Shown piece by piece: positions 20,494-29,292 of a stretch of DNA of 38,549 bases (its first letter is position 1; every line of letters begins with the position of its first letter). Position numbers and translations under genes: made by a program. Source of the DNA: a virus. The stretch spans positions 1-38,549 of IMG/VR virus record IMGVR_UViG_3300018080_000333; one strand, written 5' to 3'. A model generated the notes under the pieces. The model saw only the letters and a program-made list of their open reading frames with translations. It did no database searches and had not been told where the DNA came from.

Positions 20494-23481
20494 ATGCGAA
20501 TTTTAATCGGGAGCGATCCCCACATCTACCCGGATACCGCGTTTAGCCGTCCGACCGAGGATGGTCTGACCACGCACCTGCACGACATCATTCAAACTTT
20601 TGAGTGGTTTCGTCTACACGTTGCGGAGAGCAAGCCGGACTGGGTCTTTATTACCGGTGATATTTTCCATACGCATGACTATATCGATGCGCGATCGCTC
20701 AAGGTGGCGCATCAGGTCTTGACCGATCTGCATAGGCACTGTCGCAGCATCGCGGGTATCCCGTTGGAGATCGTGCTTGGGAACCACGAGCTCTACAATG
20801 CGTCGCAGCAGATTCATCTCCTGCACTGGCTCAACGAGCTCGTGATCGATAAGATGGGGGTTCGGGACCCGTCGCAGGGCGACGGGGTGTGGTTTCACTA
20901 TGTGCCGTTCATGGACCATACTCCGGAGAACGAGGATAGGCTTCGCCAGCTGAGTCAGGATAGCTCGGCGAAGCTCAATCTGTTTTTTACGCATCTGGAG
21001 ATCGTCGGGGCGACGCGACAGGTCGGTAGTGCGTCGACAAAGGGGTTTCCGATCGATGTGTTCCCGCCCGGCGCGGTGGTTGTGAATGGGCACTACCACC
21101 ATCCCCATTCCCAGAACGGTCCGGATGGCCGGGTGATTCATCATGTGGGGAGCCTGATGACCCGTTCCTTCAGCGATACCGAGGGTGGCGCGGCCCGAGG
21201 CTTGCTCCAGCTCGACATCGATACGACGGGGGACGAGGTGCGGTGCGAGGCGACCCGGATCGAGGGGGTTCATCACAAGAAGTTCAAGACGATCCATATC
21301 CGCCAACAACAGGACGTGGCGAAGCTGGAGTTGATGGCGGATCAGGACCGGACCAATGTTAAGGTGATCTGCCACGACCAGCGGATGTTGGGGTCGAAGA
21401 CACTGGAGAAGGCGCTGGACCGTTTTCATGGCTCAATCGTCTCTCCGGGTGAGATCGAGAAGCCGGACGATACCTCGGTCAAGTTGAGCCTCGACACCTC
21501 TGTAGAGGCGAATCTGGACGCTTATCTGGCCGAATTGGACCATGAAACCCTGTCGCCGCTGGTCGATTTGGAAACGGTGCGGGACTCGTTGAAGCTCGCG
21601 GCCAGCATTGCCAGTGCCAACCAGCCTACGAAGAGTCGGTCCGAAGTGCGGTTCAAGCGACTGGTCGGCCACAACTTCCTCTCGTTCAAGGACTTTGACA
21701 TCGAGCTGGACGATCAGGGTTTGGTGATGGTGGAGGGGGAGAATCTGGACGATAGCGGATCGTCGAGCAACGGGTCCGGGAAATCAGCGATCTGGGAAGC
21801 CCTGTTCTGGGTGCTCTACGACAAGACGCTGCGGGGAGTCCGGAAGACCGAGGTGAAGTGGCGCAACGGTAAGGCGAGCAAGAAGACGCCGTGCCGCGTC
21901 CAGCTGGAGCTGGAGATCGGTGACATCTCTTATATCGTCGAGCGATACCGGGACGACCCGGAACGTGGGACCGGGGCCGGGGTGGTGGTCAACGGGGAGA
22001 CGATCAGCCCGCGCCTTGCCGGGGATGTGCAGGATCAGATCGATGATTTGATCGGTGTCGATGCGGATATGGCTCAGCATCTCTGGTTAATGACGCAAGG
22101 GCTGACCCACCGGTTCATGGGTCTGGGGGATGCGGATCGCAAACGGCTGGTTGAGTCAATGATCGATCTATCGATTTACGATCAACTCCATACGGAGATG
22201 CGGACCAAGTGGCGGACCACTGAGATCGGACTCCTGTCACGACAGGGTGAGGCGCAGCAGGTGGAGCGACAGCTCGGCTTGGAACGGGAGCGTCGAGTGA
22301 CCGTTTCGGAATCGTTGGCGCAATATCGATCTGAGGTCCGAGGGAACCGTGAGGAGGCCGAGCAGACCAAGACATCGTTAGAAAAGAATCTGGAGACGTG
22401 GCGGCTGGATATTGAATCGGCGCGTGGCTTGGTCAACGGCGAGCAGGCCCGGATCGATGAGCTGGAGGGGCGGCGTGATGACCCGACGTTGCGGGGGGAG
22501 TACGAGGAGGTGATTAGGAGGATCGCTCGTTTGAGCTCACAGGTCTCCACGGTGAAGGATCGTATCTGTGAGGCACAGCAGCTGTTGGACGCGGGGAAGT
22601 GCCCGACCTGCGGACAGAGCCTCGACAACGCGGATGCGATTCATCGACAGGTTGAGCAGGATGTTGGCCCGCTGGAGGCTGAGCTGGCGACTCTCAAAAC
22701 GTCTCGTCGAAACCTCGATGCGACACGGGACCAGATTGTCGAGGAGATCGCGGCTGCGAAGGAGCAACGTGATGTCTACCGTGCCGATGTGGGGCGGTTG
22801 GAGGGTTGGATCGCGTCGGGCGAGTCTCGGTTGCGGGAGGCCGAGACCTTCCTTTCCGGGATCGAACGGAGAGAATCTGATCTGGTCGCCGAGGCGAAGT
22901 TGATTGATGACCGCGTTGAAGAGTATATTAGACAGGTCGAACAAACGACCACAGAGGTACGAGATGCGGAGATTGAAGTGGCGAACCTAGACTTTACAGT
23001 GCAGCTGCTCGCGCCGACCGGGATGCGGTCATTGGTGCTGCGGTCTGCTGTGGAGTATTTGAACGGGAAGCTCGCGGAGTATTCCGACATCTTGCTCGGT
23101 GGGGAGCGGGTCGTCATCAACAACAAGACCGAGCTCAAGTCGGGGAAATCGGTCGATAAGTTCTCGGTTGATGTGCATGGTGGGCGTAGCTACGCGGCCT
23201 GTAGTTCCGGCGAACGCCGACGCGCTGACCTCGTGATTCAGTTTGCATTGAATGCGCTGGCACGTGCCACCACCAATCTAAAGATGAACCTGCTTGTTAC
23301 CGATGAGATCGATGACAAGCTTGATGTGACCGGGATGGAGAACCTTGTACGCCTCTTGCAGATGATCGCGAACGATGGGTTGTCGGTGTTTCTCGTCACC
23401 CAGCACAGCTTCTTGAAGGGGATGATTCCAAAGCGGTGGGTGGTTCGCAAGGAGCGGGGCGTCAGCCAGTTGATGGCGTAG
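20494..23481 (+). CDS. Single-chain Mre11-Rad50 (SbcD-SbcC) nuclease/ATPase fusion, 995 aa
   Basis: Residues 1-380 are an Mre11/SbcD nuclease: D8-x-H10, GD56, GNHE (96-99), H167, and GHYHH (199-203). A linker of about 20 residues leads into Rad50/SbcC from about 385. This part has Walker A in GSSSNGSGKS (422-431), long coiled-coil arms, a zinc hook C703-P-T-C706, the second arm, a signature-like SSGERRRADL, Walker B LLVTDEIDD, and an H-loop TQHS. In T4 these are gp47 and gp46, and in most bacteria two overlapping genes. The complex resects and processes DNA ends during recombination. The reading frame is continuous, with no stop at the junction. ATG 20494 follows GTGGAGGAGTAGA. Confidence 0.92.
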   Translation: MRILIGSDPHIYPDTAFSRPTEDGLTTHLHDIIQTFEWFRLHVAESKPDWVFITGDIFHTHDYIDARSLKVAHQVLTDLHRHCRSIAGIPLEIVLGNHELYNASQQIHLLHWLNELVIDKMGVRDPSQGDGVWFHYVPFMDHTPENEDRLRQLSQDSSAKLNLFFTHLEIVGATRQVGSASTKGFPIDVFPPGAVVVNGHYHHPHSQNGPDGRVIHHVGSLMTRSFSDTEGGAARGLLQLDIDTTGDEVRCEATRIEGVHHKKFKTIHIRQQQDVAKLELMADQDRTNVKVICHDQRMLGSKTLEKALDRFHGSIVSPGEIEKPDDTSVKLSLDTSVEANLDAYLAELDHETLSPLVDLETVRDSLKLAASIASANQPTKSRSEVRFKRLVGHNFLSFKDFDIELDDQGLVMVEGENLDDSGSSSNGSGKSAIWEALFWVLYDKTLRGVRKTEVKWRNGKASKKTPCRVQLELEIGDISYIVERYRDDPERGTGAGVVVNGETISPRLAGDVQDQIDDLIGVDADMAQHLWLMTQGLTHRFMGLGDADRKRLVESMIDLSIYDQLHTEMRTKWRTTEIGLLSRQGEAQQVERQLGLERERRVTVSESLAQYRSEVRGNREEAEQTKTSLEKNLETWRLDIESARGLVNGEQARIDELEGRRDDPTLRGEYEEVIRRIARLSSQVSTVKDRICEAQQLLDAGKCPTCGQSLDNADAIHRQVEQDVGPLEAELATLKTSRRNLDATRDQIVEEIAAAKEQRDVYRADVGRLEGWIASGESRLREAETFLSGIERRESDLVAEAKLIDDRVEEYIRQVEQTTTEVRDAEIEVANLDFTVQLLAPTGMRSLVLRSAVEYLNGKLAEYSDILLGGERVVINNKTELKSGKSVDKFSVDVHGGRSYAACSSGERRRADLVIQFALNALARATTNLKMNLLVTDEIDDKLDVTGMENLVRLLQMIANDGLSVFLVTQHSFLKGMIPKRWVVRKERGVSQLMA

Positions 23482-23488
23482 GAGATTT

Positions 23489-24016
23489 ATGGACCGCGAA
23501 GTTACGATCTACTCAATACCGGAGACCCCGGTTTCCTTGAATAACGCCTACCCCCAGAAGAAGGGGGGTGGGCGTGTGCTCTCGAAGGCGGCGCGTAAAT
23601 TGAAGCAGGCGTTGGTCAGGGAGATGTGGGTGATCGATAAGAAGCTGGGGCGTCGGCTCCCGCTATATGAGTATTACAACTGCCACTTCATTTTCTGGTT
23701 CCCCGAGGAGTCGTTTTTTACACGGGCCGGGAAGCCACGAAAGTTCGATGTCTTCAACCTTGTTAAACTTCCCGAGGATTGCGTCTTTCAGTTTATGCGT
23801 GAAGTAATTGAGGGGGCTGTGTCTGAGTATGTTGGCCCCCAGCCCGATGACTGTCGTTCGTTGACCGTAGTTGGGTGTAAACGTCCGTATAACCGAGATC
23901 GTTGTCTCATTCAAATTTGTGTCTCGGAAGCTCGTCTCGAAGACCCGTTTTGGATAAACGGGCAATGCTTCGATCAACACGAGATTCTGGAGATTGGCCA
24001 TGCAACGGATCGATGA
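23489..24016 (+). CDS. RusA-like Holliday junction resolvase, 175 aa
   Basis: The pattern matches RusA family endonucleases: an N-terminal P.TPVSLNNAYP strand-turn, a basic helix with Arg/Lys (31-45), the D87-x2-N90-x2-K93 motif in KFDVFNLVK, and a PDD pair (119-121) followed by a strand containing Lys. RusA dimers resolve four-way junctions and would trim packaging substrates left by recombination-driven replication. It lies between the Mre11-Rad50 fusion and the terminase genes, a sensible position. A few positions differ from textbook RusA (FxNLVK rather than DxDNxxK), so confidence is moderate. Starts at ATG 23489 after GGAGATTT. Confidence 0.65.
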   Translation: MDREVTIYSIPETPVSLNNAYPQKKGGGRVLSKAARKLKQALVREMWVIDKKLGRRLPLYEYYNCHFIFWFPEESFFTRAGKPRKFDVFNLVKLPEDCVFQFMREVIEGAVSEYVGPQPDDCRSLTVVGCKRPYNRDRCLIQICVSEARLEDPFWINGQCFDQHEILEIGHATDR

Positions 24017-25058
24017 GTATCTACGGAAACGATACAATGAAGCGGAGGCGTTCTGGCAATTTCAGGAGTACCGGGCGGGCAGGGTGCCTCGCGACTCGGC
24101 GATCTATGCGCTTATGCCGCTGGTGGAGCGGTTCGTCTCGTCCCGATGTCAGCACCTACCCTTGGGGGATCGTGATGACATTCGGGGGGAGTTGTTGGCG
24201 TTTATTGTTCGGTATGTCGATACGATGGAGGACGATCAGGAAGATGGGCGTGAGTTCACACGCCGCTTGTGGAAGCGGTTTGTCGAGGTTGCGGGACAAT
24301 GGAAAAAGTCGTTTCATGTTCGCCACTATCGCGATATTCACTTCGACGAGAACACTGATTTTGAGGAGTTGGGTGCCCCGTTTGCGGTGTTGGATAGTCT
24401 ATTTGTTGCGGCGGAGCGCGAGATTGATGAGGAGCGGATACCGCAACGCACAGTGGATCAGGCGAAGAAGTCGATCCGATTCACAGGTCGTGATCGCGAG
24501 GTGTGCTGCTCGATGTTGGACCGGATTGCTGAGGGGGGTATGTTGTCGTTCATCGATCACTACCTCCATGTGATCGGCGAGCGAGCTACGTTTTTTCGGT
24601 CTTACTGTATCGCACTCTACAAGATTATGGAGCTGAAGGTGAGGAGCGATATTCAAATTGGCGATATGATCGACCACCTCGATCAGGGTATCATGTATAT
24701 CTACCAGATATTCGAGCCGTACACCTTGGTGCAGGAGCTCTTGGGGTGGATGTGCGAGAACAATCCTGAGCACGGGGAGGACATGTTCCTCGACTTCCTC
24801 CGCATCTTCGGGGGGTCCGAGGTGACCTACCACGGGTTCGCATTTCGGATACCGACGATCGGTGAGTTTGTTCGCAATGTCGAGGATGTGGATATTTACT
24901 TAACATTAAAAGAGGACCCGCGTAACGAAGACGCGGTTGATAGGCTGGCGATTCGATTCGTGGATACCCCAGAGAACATCAAACAGCGGTATGCCGACAT
25001 CGCCGTGAAGTTTAATCGAGCAATAACCGAGCTGCCACATGCCCGAAAGAAAACGTAG
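24000..25058 (+). CDS. Hypothetical protein, 352 aa, sigma-region-2-like N-terminus
   Basis: ATG 24000 has GGAG with a 7-base gap. Residues 36-110 recall sigma-70 region 2: an LMPLVERFVSSRC helix, then DRDDIRGELLAFIVRY, then an acidic stretch and a REFTRRLWKRFVEVAGQWKK helix. No clear region 4 helix-turn-helix follows; the rest is helical and acidic with no motif. It could be a divergent phage sigma-like factor for late genes, lying just before the terminase genes, but the evidence is weak. It overlaps the next gene by 20 bases. Confidence 0.65.
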   Translation: MQRIDEYLRKRYNEAEAFWQFQEYRAGRVPRDSAIYALMPLVERFVSSRCQHLPLGDRDDIRGELLAFIVRYVDTMEDDQEDGREFTRRLWKRFVEVAGQWKKSFHVRHYRDIHFDENTDFEELGAPFAVLDSLFVAAEREIDEERIPQRTVDQAKKSIRFTGRDREVCCSMLDRIAEGGMLSFIDHYLHVIGERATFFRSYCIALYKIMELKVRSDIQIGDMIDHLDQGIMYIYQIFEPYTLVQELLGWMCENNPEHGEDMFLDFLRIFGGSEVTYHGFAFRIPTIGEFVRNVEDVDIYLTLKEDPRNEDAVDRLAIRFVDTPENIKQRYADIAVKFNRAITELPHARKKT

Positions 25059-25779
25059 AGTAGGCCAGAAGGCGAAACGCAAGGTGGCACCAAAAGCGAA
25101 ACGCAAGGCGGCACCGAAGGCGAAACGTAAGGAGTCCCCGGCGACCAAGCGGCGTTTGGTCGATCAGCTGCCCCCTCCTCGCCCGCCCCGCGAGGTCGAG
25201 ATTTCCGCTGTCAATGCTCGCCCTGTCGGTCGGCGCGGGGGGAAGGTTTTGGTGGAGATCGACGCTGGATACAACCGGGTTGTTGAGCCGTTCCTGAAGT
25301 TGTTGGATGGGACGTTTCGGGGTGCGATGGCCGATGCGGTTTTGGAGCAACTCTTCATCAACTTCGAGGGTCGGACCGCTGCGTTTGTCGCGGCGATGGT
25401 CGCGGCGAAGATGGACTCGGTGACGAAGTGGGCGCAACTCCGGAACAAGCTCGCTGAGATGGTCTCGCGGGAGGAGTCGTTGGCAGCTGCCAGTACGCAA
25501 GACTTACTGACCTTCACCGAGCTGGCTCGGCGCACCGAGAGTGGCGAGATGAGCTTCTTGATGGATGCAGCGAAATTTATGCAGGAGCTGTCTGATCGTG
25601 TTCCTGACATCGCGGAGTCGATGCGTGGGGGGATGTACAACCGGCAGGATGATCCAGAGACCTCGATTGTCGAACGTCTGTCCCCCGAGGAGCGTGAGGG
25701 GATGCGCGACATCCTGATGGCGTTGAGCTCGGCTGTCAGATCGGCACAGGAGGAGGGTGGAGATGACGGCGAAGATTGA
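25039..25779 (+). CDS. Lysine-rich protein, candidate small terminase subunit, 246 aa
   Basis: Residues 5-39 are tandem copies of a K-A-K-R-K-x-A/S-P unit, like the basic tails of histone H1. Residues 70-210 are helical with an Ala-rich segment (FRGAMADAVLEQLF, then AAFVAAMVAAKM), and the C-terminus is acidic. It overlaps the large terminase gene by 17 bases, the place where small terminase subunits usually lie, and the basic tail suits DNA binding. No recognisable TerS helix-turn-helix was seen, so the call is positional. Confidence 0.5.
   Translation: MPERKRRVGQKAKRKVAPKAKRKAAPKAKRKESPATKRRLVDQLPPPRPPREVEISAVNARPVGRRGGKVLVEIDAGYNRVVEPFLKLLDGTFRGAMADAVLEQLFINFEGRTAAFVAAMVAAKMDSVTKWAQLRNKLAEMVSREESLAAASTQDLLTFTELARRTESGEMSFLMDAAKFMQELSDRVPDIAESMRGGMYNRQDDPETSIVERLSPEEREGMRDILMALSSAVRSAQEEGGDDGED
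25069..25155 (+). repeat. 24-base in-frame tandem repeat, 3.6 copies
   Basis: Units at 25069-25092, 25093-25116 and 25117-25140 plus a partial fourth unit share an AAGGCGAAACGCAAGG core and encode K-A-K-R-K-x-A/S-P. Differences are mostly at single bases, so the expansion looks recent. Confidence 0.85.
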
Positions 25780-27763
25780 TCTGGGGAACCGGCACGATGT
25801 CCGCGTTGCAGTCGAGGCGATTTCGCGTGGGGACATCGATCTGCTGAAACAGCTGCCCGAGGAGCATCGGGCATTGTTTATGCGTGCGGCGAACGAGATG
25901 TCACGAACCGGGAACTGCTCTCTGCTCGATAAGTTGTGGGAGATCGACCGGACCGAGCAGCCCGTCGACATCGATACGTTCATTGACAGCCCGGATTATA
26001 TGGGATTCCCGAAGTTCTGGTCGTTCTGGCGCACCGAGCTCCGGTATGTCCTTGACCCAGACAACCGGATTGTTGAGTGGGCAATCGAGGGTGGTAAACG
26101 TGCAGGCAAGACCACGGCTTCGATCGTGGCGATTCTCTATAAGATTTATCTGTTGACCACCTACCGCGACCCTCAGTCGATGTACGGTTTACTTCCAAAC
26201 TCGCGGATCGCCTTCGGCCTGTTCAACTTGACGAAGACGTTGACGCAGTCGGTGGCCTACAACCAGATTCAGGCATACATGCAGAGCAGCTCGTACTTCC
26301 AGAAGGTATGTCGGAAGCGACCGGGGGCAACAGAACGTCTCGACTTTCCGAAGAACATCGCGTTGGCTCTGGGGTCGCAAGCTGTTCATGCCTTGGGTCA
26401 GGCGATGTGTGGGGGTTTGCTTGACGAGGCGAACCTCCATGCGGTGGAGGGCGGTCACGATATTCGGAAAACGTATGGTGAGCTTCGTACCCGTCTGATC
26501 GCGGAGTTCACGGATCGGATGGGGCCGCCGGGCCTACTGATCGTTCCCAGCCAGCCGGACGACGAGGATGGGTGGCTCACCAAGCATATCGAGGAGCACA
26601 AGAATGATCGCCGGACCCATGTAACCCGTGTGGCGACATGGGATACTCGCGAGGATGGTGCGGAGAAGGAGCGCCGGTTCTGGGTGATTGTAGGGAACCG
26701 GAACGAGCCGACCACGGTCCACACCGATGAGCCGAAGGAGCTGCCGCCGGGTCGGACGATTCTGCGCCCGCCGATCCGGTATCTCACCGAGTTCGAGCGT
26801 GATCCAGAGGGCAGTGTGCGTGACTATGGTGGTCTCCCGACATTCGGTGTGGATAGTCTGATTGCGCAGCGTGACCTCGTCGATGCGTGTGTCGACGAAA
26901 CTCTGGTCCACCCATTTCCAAAGGAGGAGGTGATGGTGGGTCTGGGGGATGGGGGTAACCCGCTGCGCGATCTCTTTAATTTGGATGTGATTTTTGAACA
27001 TGTGAGTGAGGCGCAGGACATCTGGCGGATGATCCGGTTTCCGGACTCTCCTCGTTTTATTCATGTGGACCTTGCCAAGAATCACGATGCGGCTGGTCTC
27101 GCCTGTGTTTGCTTGAGCGGTCTGGAGAATCAGGAGCGTCTTGACAAGGATCAACAGCCCTACACAGTTCCGGTTTATGCGGTGCATGTAGACTTTGCGG
27201 TTCGCATTGTAAATAAGAAGGACAGCGAGATCGACTTTGATGGGATCGTTGATTTCATCCTTTGGCTTTACGGGCGGGGTCTTCCCTTATTTCGGGTAAC
27301 GTATGACGGGTGGCAGAGCGTTGGCAGTCTCCAGACCTTCAAGAAAACTGGAATCGACTGCGGTGTGCGTAGTGTGGACCAGACGATTGAGCCGTATTCG
27401 ATGTACCGAGATTTGATTCTGCAACGTCGCATCGTGTTGCCTCCGCACCCTCGGGTGATCGAGGAGACCAAGCGTCTGCGGCTGGTCAGGGAGAAGAAAC
27501 GGTATAAGGTGGATCACCCGCCGAACTATACGAAGGACATATGCGATGCGGTTTGTGGTGCAAGTTTCGAGGCGGTAACGAACCGGAACGCGATTGCACT
27601 GCTGGATGCCGCGTTGCTCAAGCATCAGTCCGATCCGCTGGGCGACTTGATGGATGAGTCGGTGCATCACGTTGTGGTTCCACGGCGGGATTATGACGAG
27701 GCGATGCTGGGGAAGAAGAAACCGCAGGCGGAGGGCTGGGAGCATGACCCGTTCAAAGAGTGA
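25763..27763 (+). CDS. Terminase large subunit (TerL), 666 aa
   Basis: The DNA-packaging motor. The ATPase half has Walker A EGGKRAGKTT (109-118) and Walker B CGGLLDEAN (216-224, D221 E222). The RNase H-like nuclease half begins with FIHVDLAKNHDAAG, where D436 is the first metal ligand, and a late D in KDICDAVCGA suits the last ligand. The family cuts concatemers and drives DNA into the prohead. The N-terminal 95 residues are an extra helical region. The start is ATG 25763 after AGGAGGAGGGTGG; GTG 25757 is possible. Its place beside replication genes, with no portal or capsid gene downstream, is unusual. Confidence 0.92.
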   Translation: MTAKIDLGNRHDVRVAVEAISRGDIDLLKQLPEEHRALFMRAANEMSRTGNCSLLDKLWEIDRTEQPVDIDTFIDSPDYMGFPKFWSFWRTELRYVLDPDNRIVEWAIEGGKRAGKTTASIVAILYKIYLLTTYRDPQSMYGLLPNSRIAFGLFNLTKTLTQSVAYNQIQAYMQSSSYFQKVCRKRPGATERLDFPKNIALALGSQAVHALGQAMCGGLLDEANLHAVEGGHDIRKTYGELRTRLIAEFTDRMGPPGLLIVPSQPDDEDGWLTKHIEEHKNDRRTHVTRVATWDTREDGAEKERRFWVIVGNRNEPTTVHTDEPKELPPGRTILRPPIRYLTEFERDPEGSVRDYGGLPTFGVDSLIAQRDLVDACVDETLVHPFPKEEVMVGLGDGGNPLRDLFNLDVIFEHVSEAQDIWRMIRFPDSPRFIHVDLAKNHDAAGLACVCLSGLENQERLDKDQQPYTVPVYAVHVDFAVRIVNKKDSEIDFDGIVDFILWLYGRGLPLFRVTYDGWQSVGSLQTFKKTGIDCGVRSVDQTIEPYSMYRDLILQRRIVLPPHPRVIEETKRLRLVREKKRYKVDHPPNYTKDICDAVCGASFEAVTNRNAIALLDAALLKHQSDPLGDLMDESVHHVVVPRRDYDEAMLGKKKPQAEGWEHDPFKE

Positions 27764-28028
27764 ATCCCCACGTTGTGCGACACGTGAGCTGGCTTACTAC
27801 GTGGCGGATGAAACCGGTTACGGGGTCGAGGAGTCCCGTGAGATGATAAGCTGTGTGCGGCGCGGGATTATCGCTGCCCTTCGAGATGGCCGTCGGGTCT
27901 GGTTGCAGGGGATCGGTGAGCTATCGGTGCGGTTTGTGCCGAGTCGGAAGCTGCAATCGAATCTCGATGGGCGTATCTATCATTCAGGGTCAAAGAACGT
28001 GATTACGTTTCGAGGATTCAAACTGTAG
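27744..28028 (+). CDS. HU/IHF-like DNA-binding protein, 94 aa
   Basis: Size and layout match HU: helix 1 (residues 13-23), helix 2 (29-47, EESREMISCVRRGIIAALRDG), then RVWLQGIGELSVRFVPSRK strands, a short arm region and a final strand (VITFRGFKL). The beta-arm lacks the usual proline at its tip and appears shortened. It would bend or compact phage DNA; next to TerL it could assist packaging or be a transcription co-factor. Start at ATG 27744 overlaps TerL by 20 bases, after GGAGGGCTGGGAGC. Confidence 0.75.
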   Translation: MTRSKSESPRCATRELAYYVADETGYGVEESREMISCVRRGIIAALRDGRRVWLQGIGELSVRFVPSRKLQSNLDGRIYHSGSKNVITFRGFKL

Positions 28029-28037
28029 GAGATCAAC

Positions 28038-28994
28038 ATGAATGTAGCAGTGTTTGGTGGGTGTGGCTATCTGGGCCGTGCTGTTTCATTGATGCTGGCA
28101 CGGGCCGGTCATCGGGTTACAGTGGCCGATCGGTTCTTCTTCGGCGCATCTGGGTTTCCCCAGAATATGCCGATCGTGATCCGGTCCTGCGATGCCCGGC
28201 TCTACGAAGAGGCGCGGTCGGTGCTGCGGGATCAGGATGCGGTGGTCTGGCTGGTCGATATGCCAGTCGGGGTCAACGACGGATTCCTGTTCCAGAATGT
28301 GGTCGATGCGCTGAGGATGGTGCTGGAGGCGTGCGGGGAGCGTCGGGTGGATCGATTCGTGTTGCCCTCGTGGGTTCGGACCAACGGGACGGGGCGGGAC
28401 GGAGGGGTCTGGGGGTCAGAGGATAGGTTGGCGAATCTTCGTGAGGATACTCTCTGGAGCCATTGTCGGGGGGTGGGGCACGCGATCACTCTGCGGATGC
28501 CGGAGATCGTCGGTGCGATTTCTGAGGGGCGGCTCCGTCTCGACCTCGCGATGAACTCGTTTGTTGCACGGGCCTTGCAGGAGGGGCAGGCCGCGATCCC
28601 GGATGATGGATTGGAGCACCCGTATATCTCGTTGGGTGATGCCGCGTTGGCGATCAAGCTGGCGCTGTCGGCGGATGTCGATCCGGCTTGGAAGGATACG
28701 ACGACGTTCTCGGTGTCCGGTGGCTCGATCATCTATAGTGACTTTGCCGAGCTGCTGCGGAAGCGGCTGCCGGAATCACAGATTGTGGTGCAGGGGGTTC
28801 CCCTTGACCGTCAGTTTGAGCAGCCGGATACCGCGCCGTTCGAGAGGTGGTCTGGGTTCAAGCCGGGCGTCCTGCTTGATGCGTGCATCGGCGATGTCAT
28901 CAAGGTGATGTCGGCGAACCGAACCATGCTGTGGACCGACCCGGTGTTCCACAACAGCAAGATGATAAGGAGCTATCTCGGTGAAGATGACTAA
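28038..28994 (+). CDS. NAD-dependent epimerase/dehydratase-like protein, 318 aa
   Basis: An extended short-chain dehydrogenase fold. The N-terminal FGGCGYLGRAV (6-16) is the G-x2-G-x2-G dinucleotide-binding loop, and a D after strand 2 (VADR) would favour NAD. Substrate-domain features are present (LRMPEIVGA, HPYISLGDAA). However, the usual catalytic Y-x3-K is not seen where expected; the region reads ..REDTLWSHCRGVGHAITLR. It may use an altered active site or be a binding protein. Such enzymes modify nucleotide sugars. Start at 28038 follows TAGGAGATCAAC. Confidence 0.75.
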   Translation: MNVAVFGGCGYLGRAVSLMLARAGHRVTVADRFFFGASGFPQNMPIVIRSCDARLYEEARSVLRDQDAVVWLVDMPVGVNDGFLFQNVVDALRMVLEACGERRVDRFVLPSWVRTNGTGRDGGVWGSEDRLANLREDTLWSHCRGVGHAITLRMPEIVGAISEGRLRLDLAMNSFVARALQEGQAAIPDDGLEHPYISLGDAALAIKLALSADVDPAWKDTTTFSVSGGSIIYSDFAELLRKRLPESQIVVQGVPLDRQFEQPDTAPFERWSGFKPGVLLDACIGDVIKVMSANRTMLWTDPVFHNSKMIRSYLGEDD

Positions 28995-29292
28995 CGATGA
29001 GTGGAAGGCGGCGCGTGAACGGGTCACCCGTGACGCAATCGAGGTTGCTAATAGTTTTCGTGGCCTGCTGATGGAGTCCGTCGAGTATGCCAACGATAAG
29101 AGCCGCCCCCAGCGTTTGGAGATGCGGTTGCCAACTAACCTCGACAATGCGTCACTGAAGCTGGGGCTGGCGATGGTGGTGCGGAACTTGGAGGAGCAGG
29201 AGAACTGGGAGGATACGATGGACCTTGCCCGGATCATCGCGGAGGCCATCAACCAGCTGAATGAACAGGAAGGAGGAGAAGGTGGCGATTGA
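28981..29292 (+). CDS. Hypothetical protein, 103 aa
   Basis: GTG 28981 has AAGGAG with an 8-base gap and is preferred to ATG 28987. It overlaps the epimerase-like gene by 14 bases. The protein is helical and acidic, ending in a Glu/Gly run whose codons supply the next gene's ribosome site (AGGAGG). Family not recognised. Confidence 0.65.
   Translation: MKMTNDEWKAARERVTRDAIEVANSFRGLLMESVEYANDKSRPQRLEMRLPTNLDNASLKLGLAMVVRNLEEQENWEDTMDLARIIAEAINQLNEQEGGEGGD

Noticed and set aside
20614-21429. Long minus-strand open frames (also 3560-4381, 6836-7903, 10572-11462, 14604-15845)
   Set aside because: They lie opposite well-supported + strand genes, lack ribosome sites and give products with no domain-like sequence; GC-rich codons make antisense frames open.
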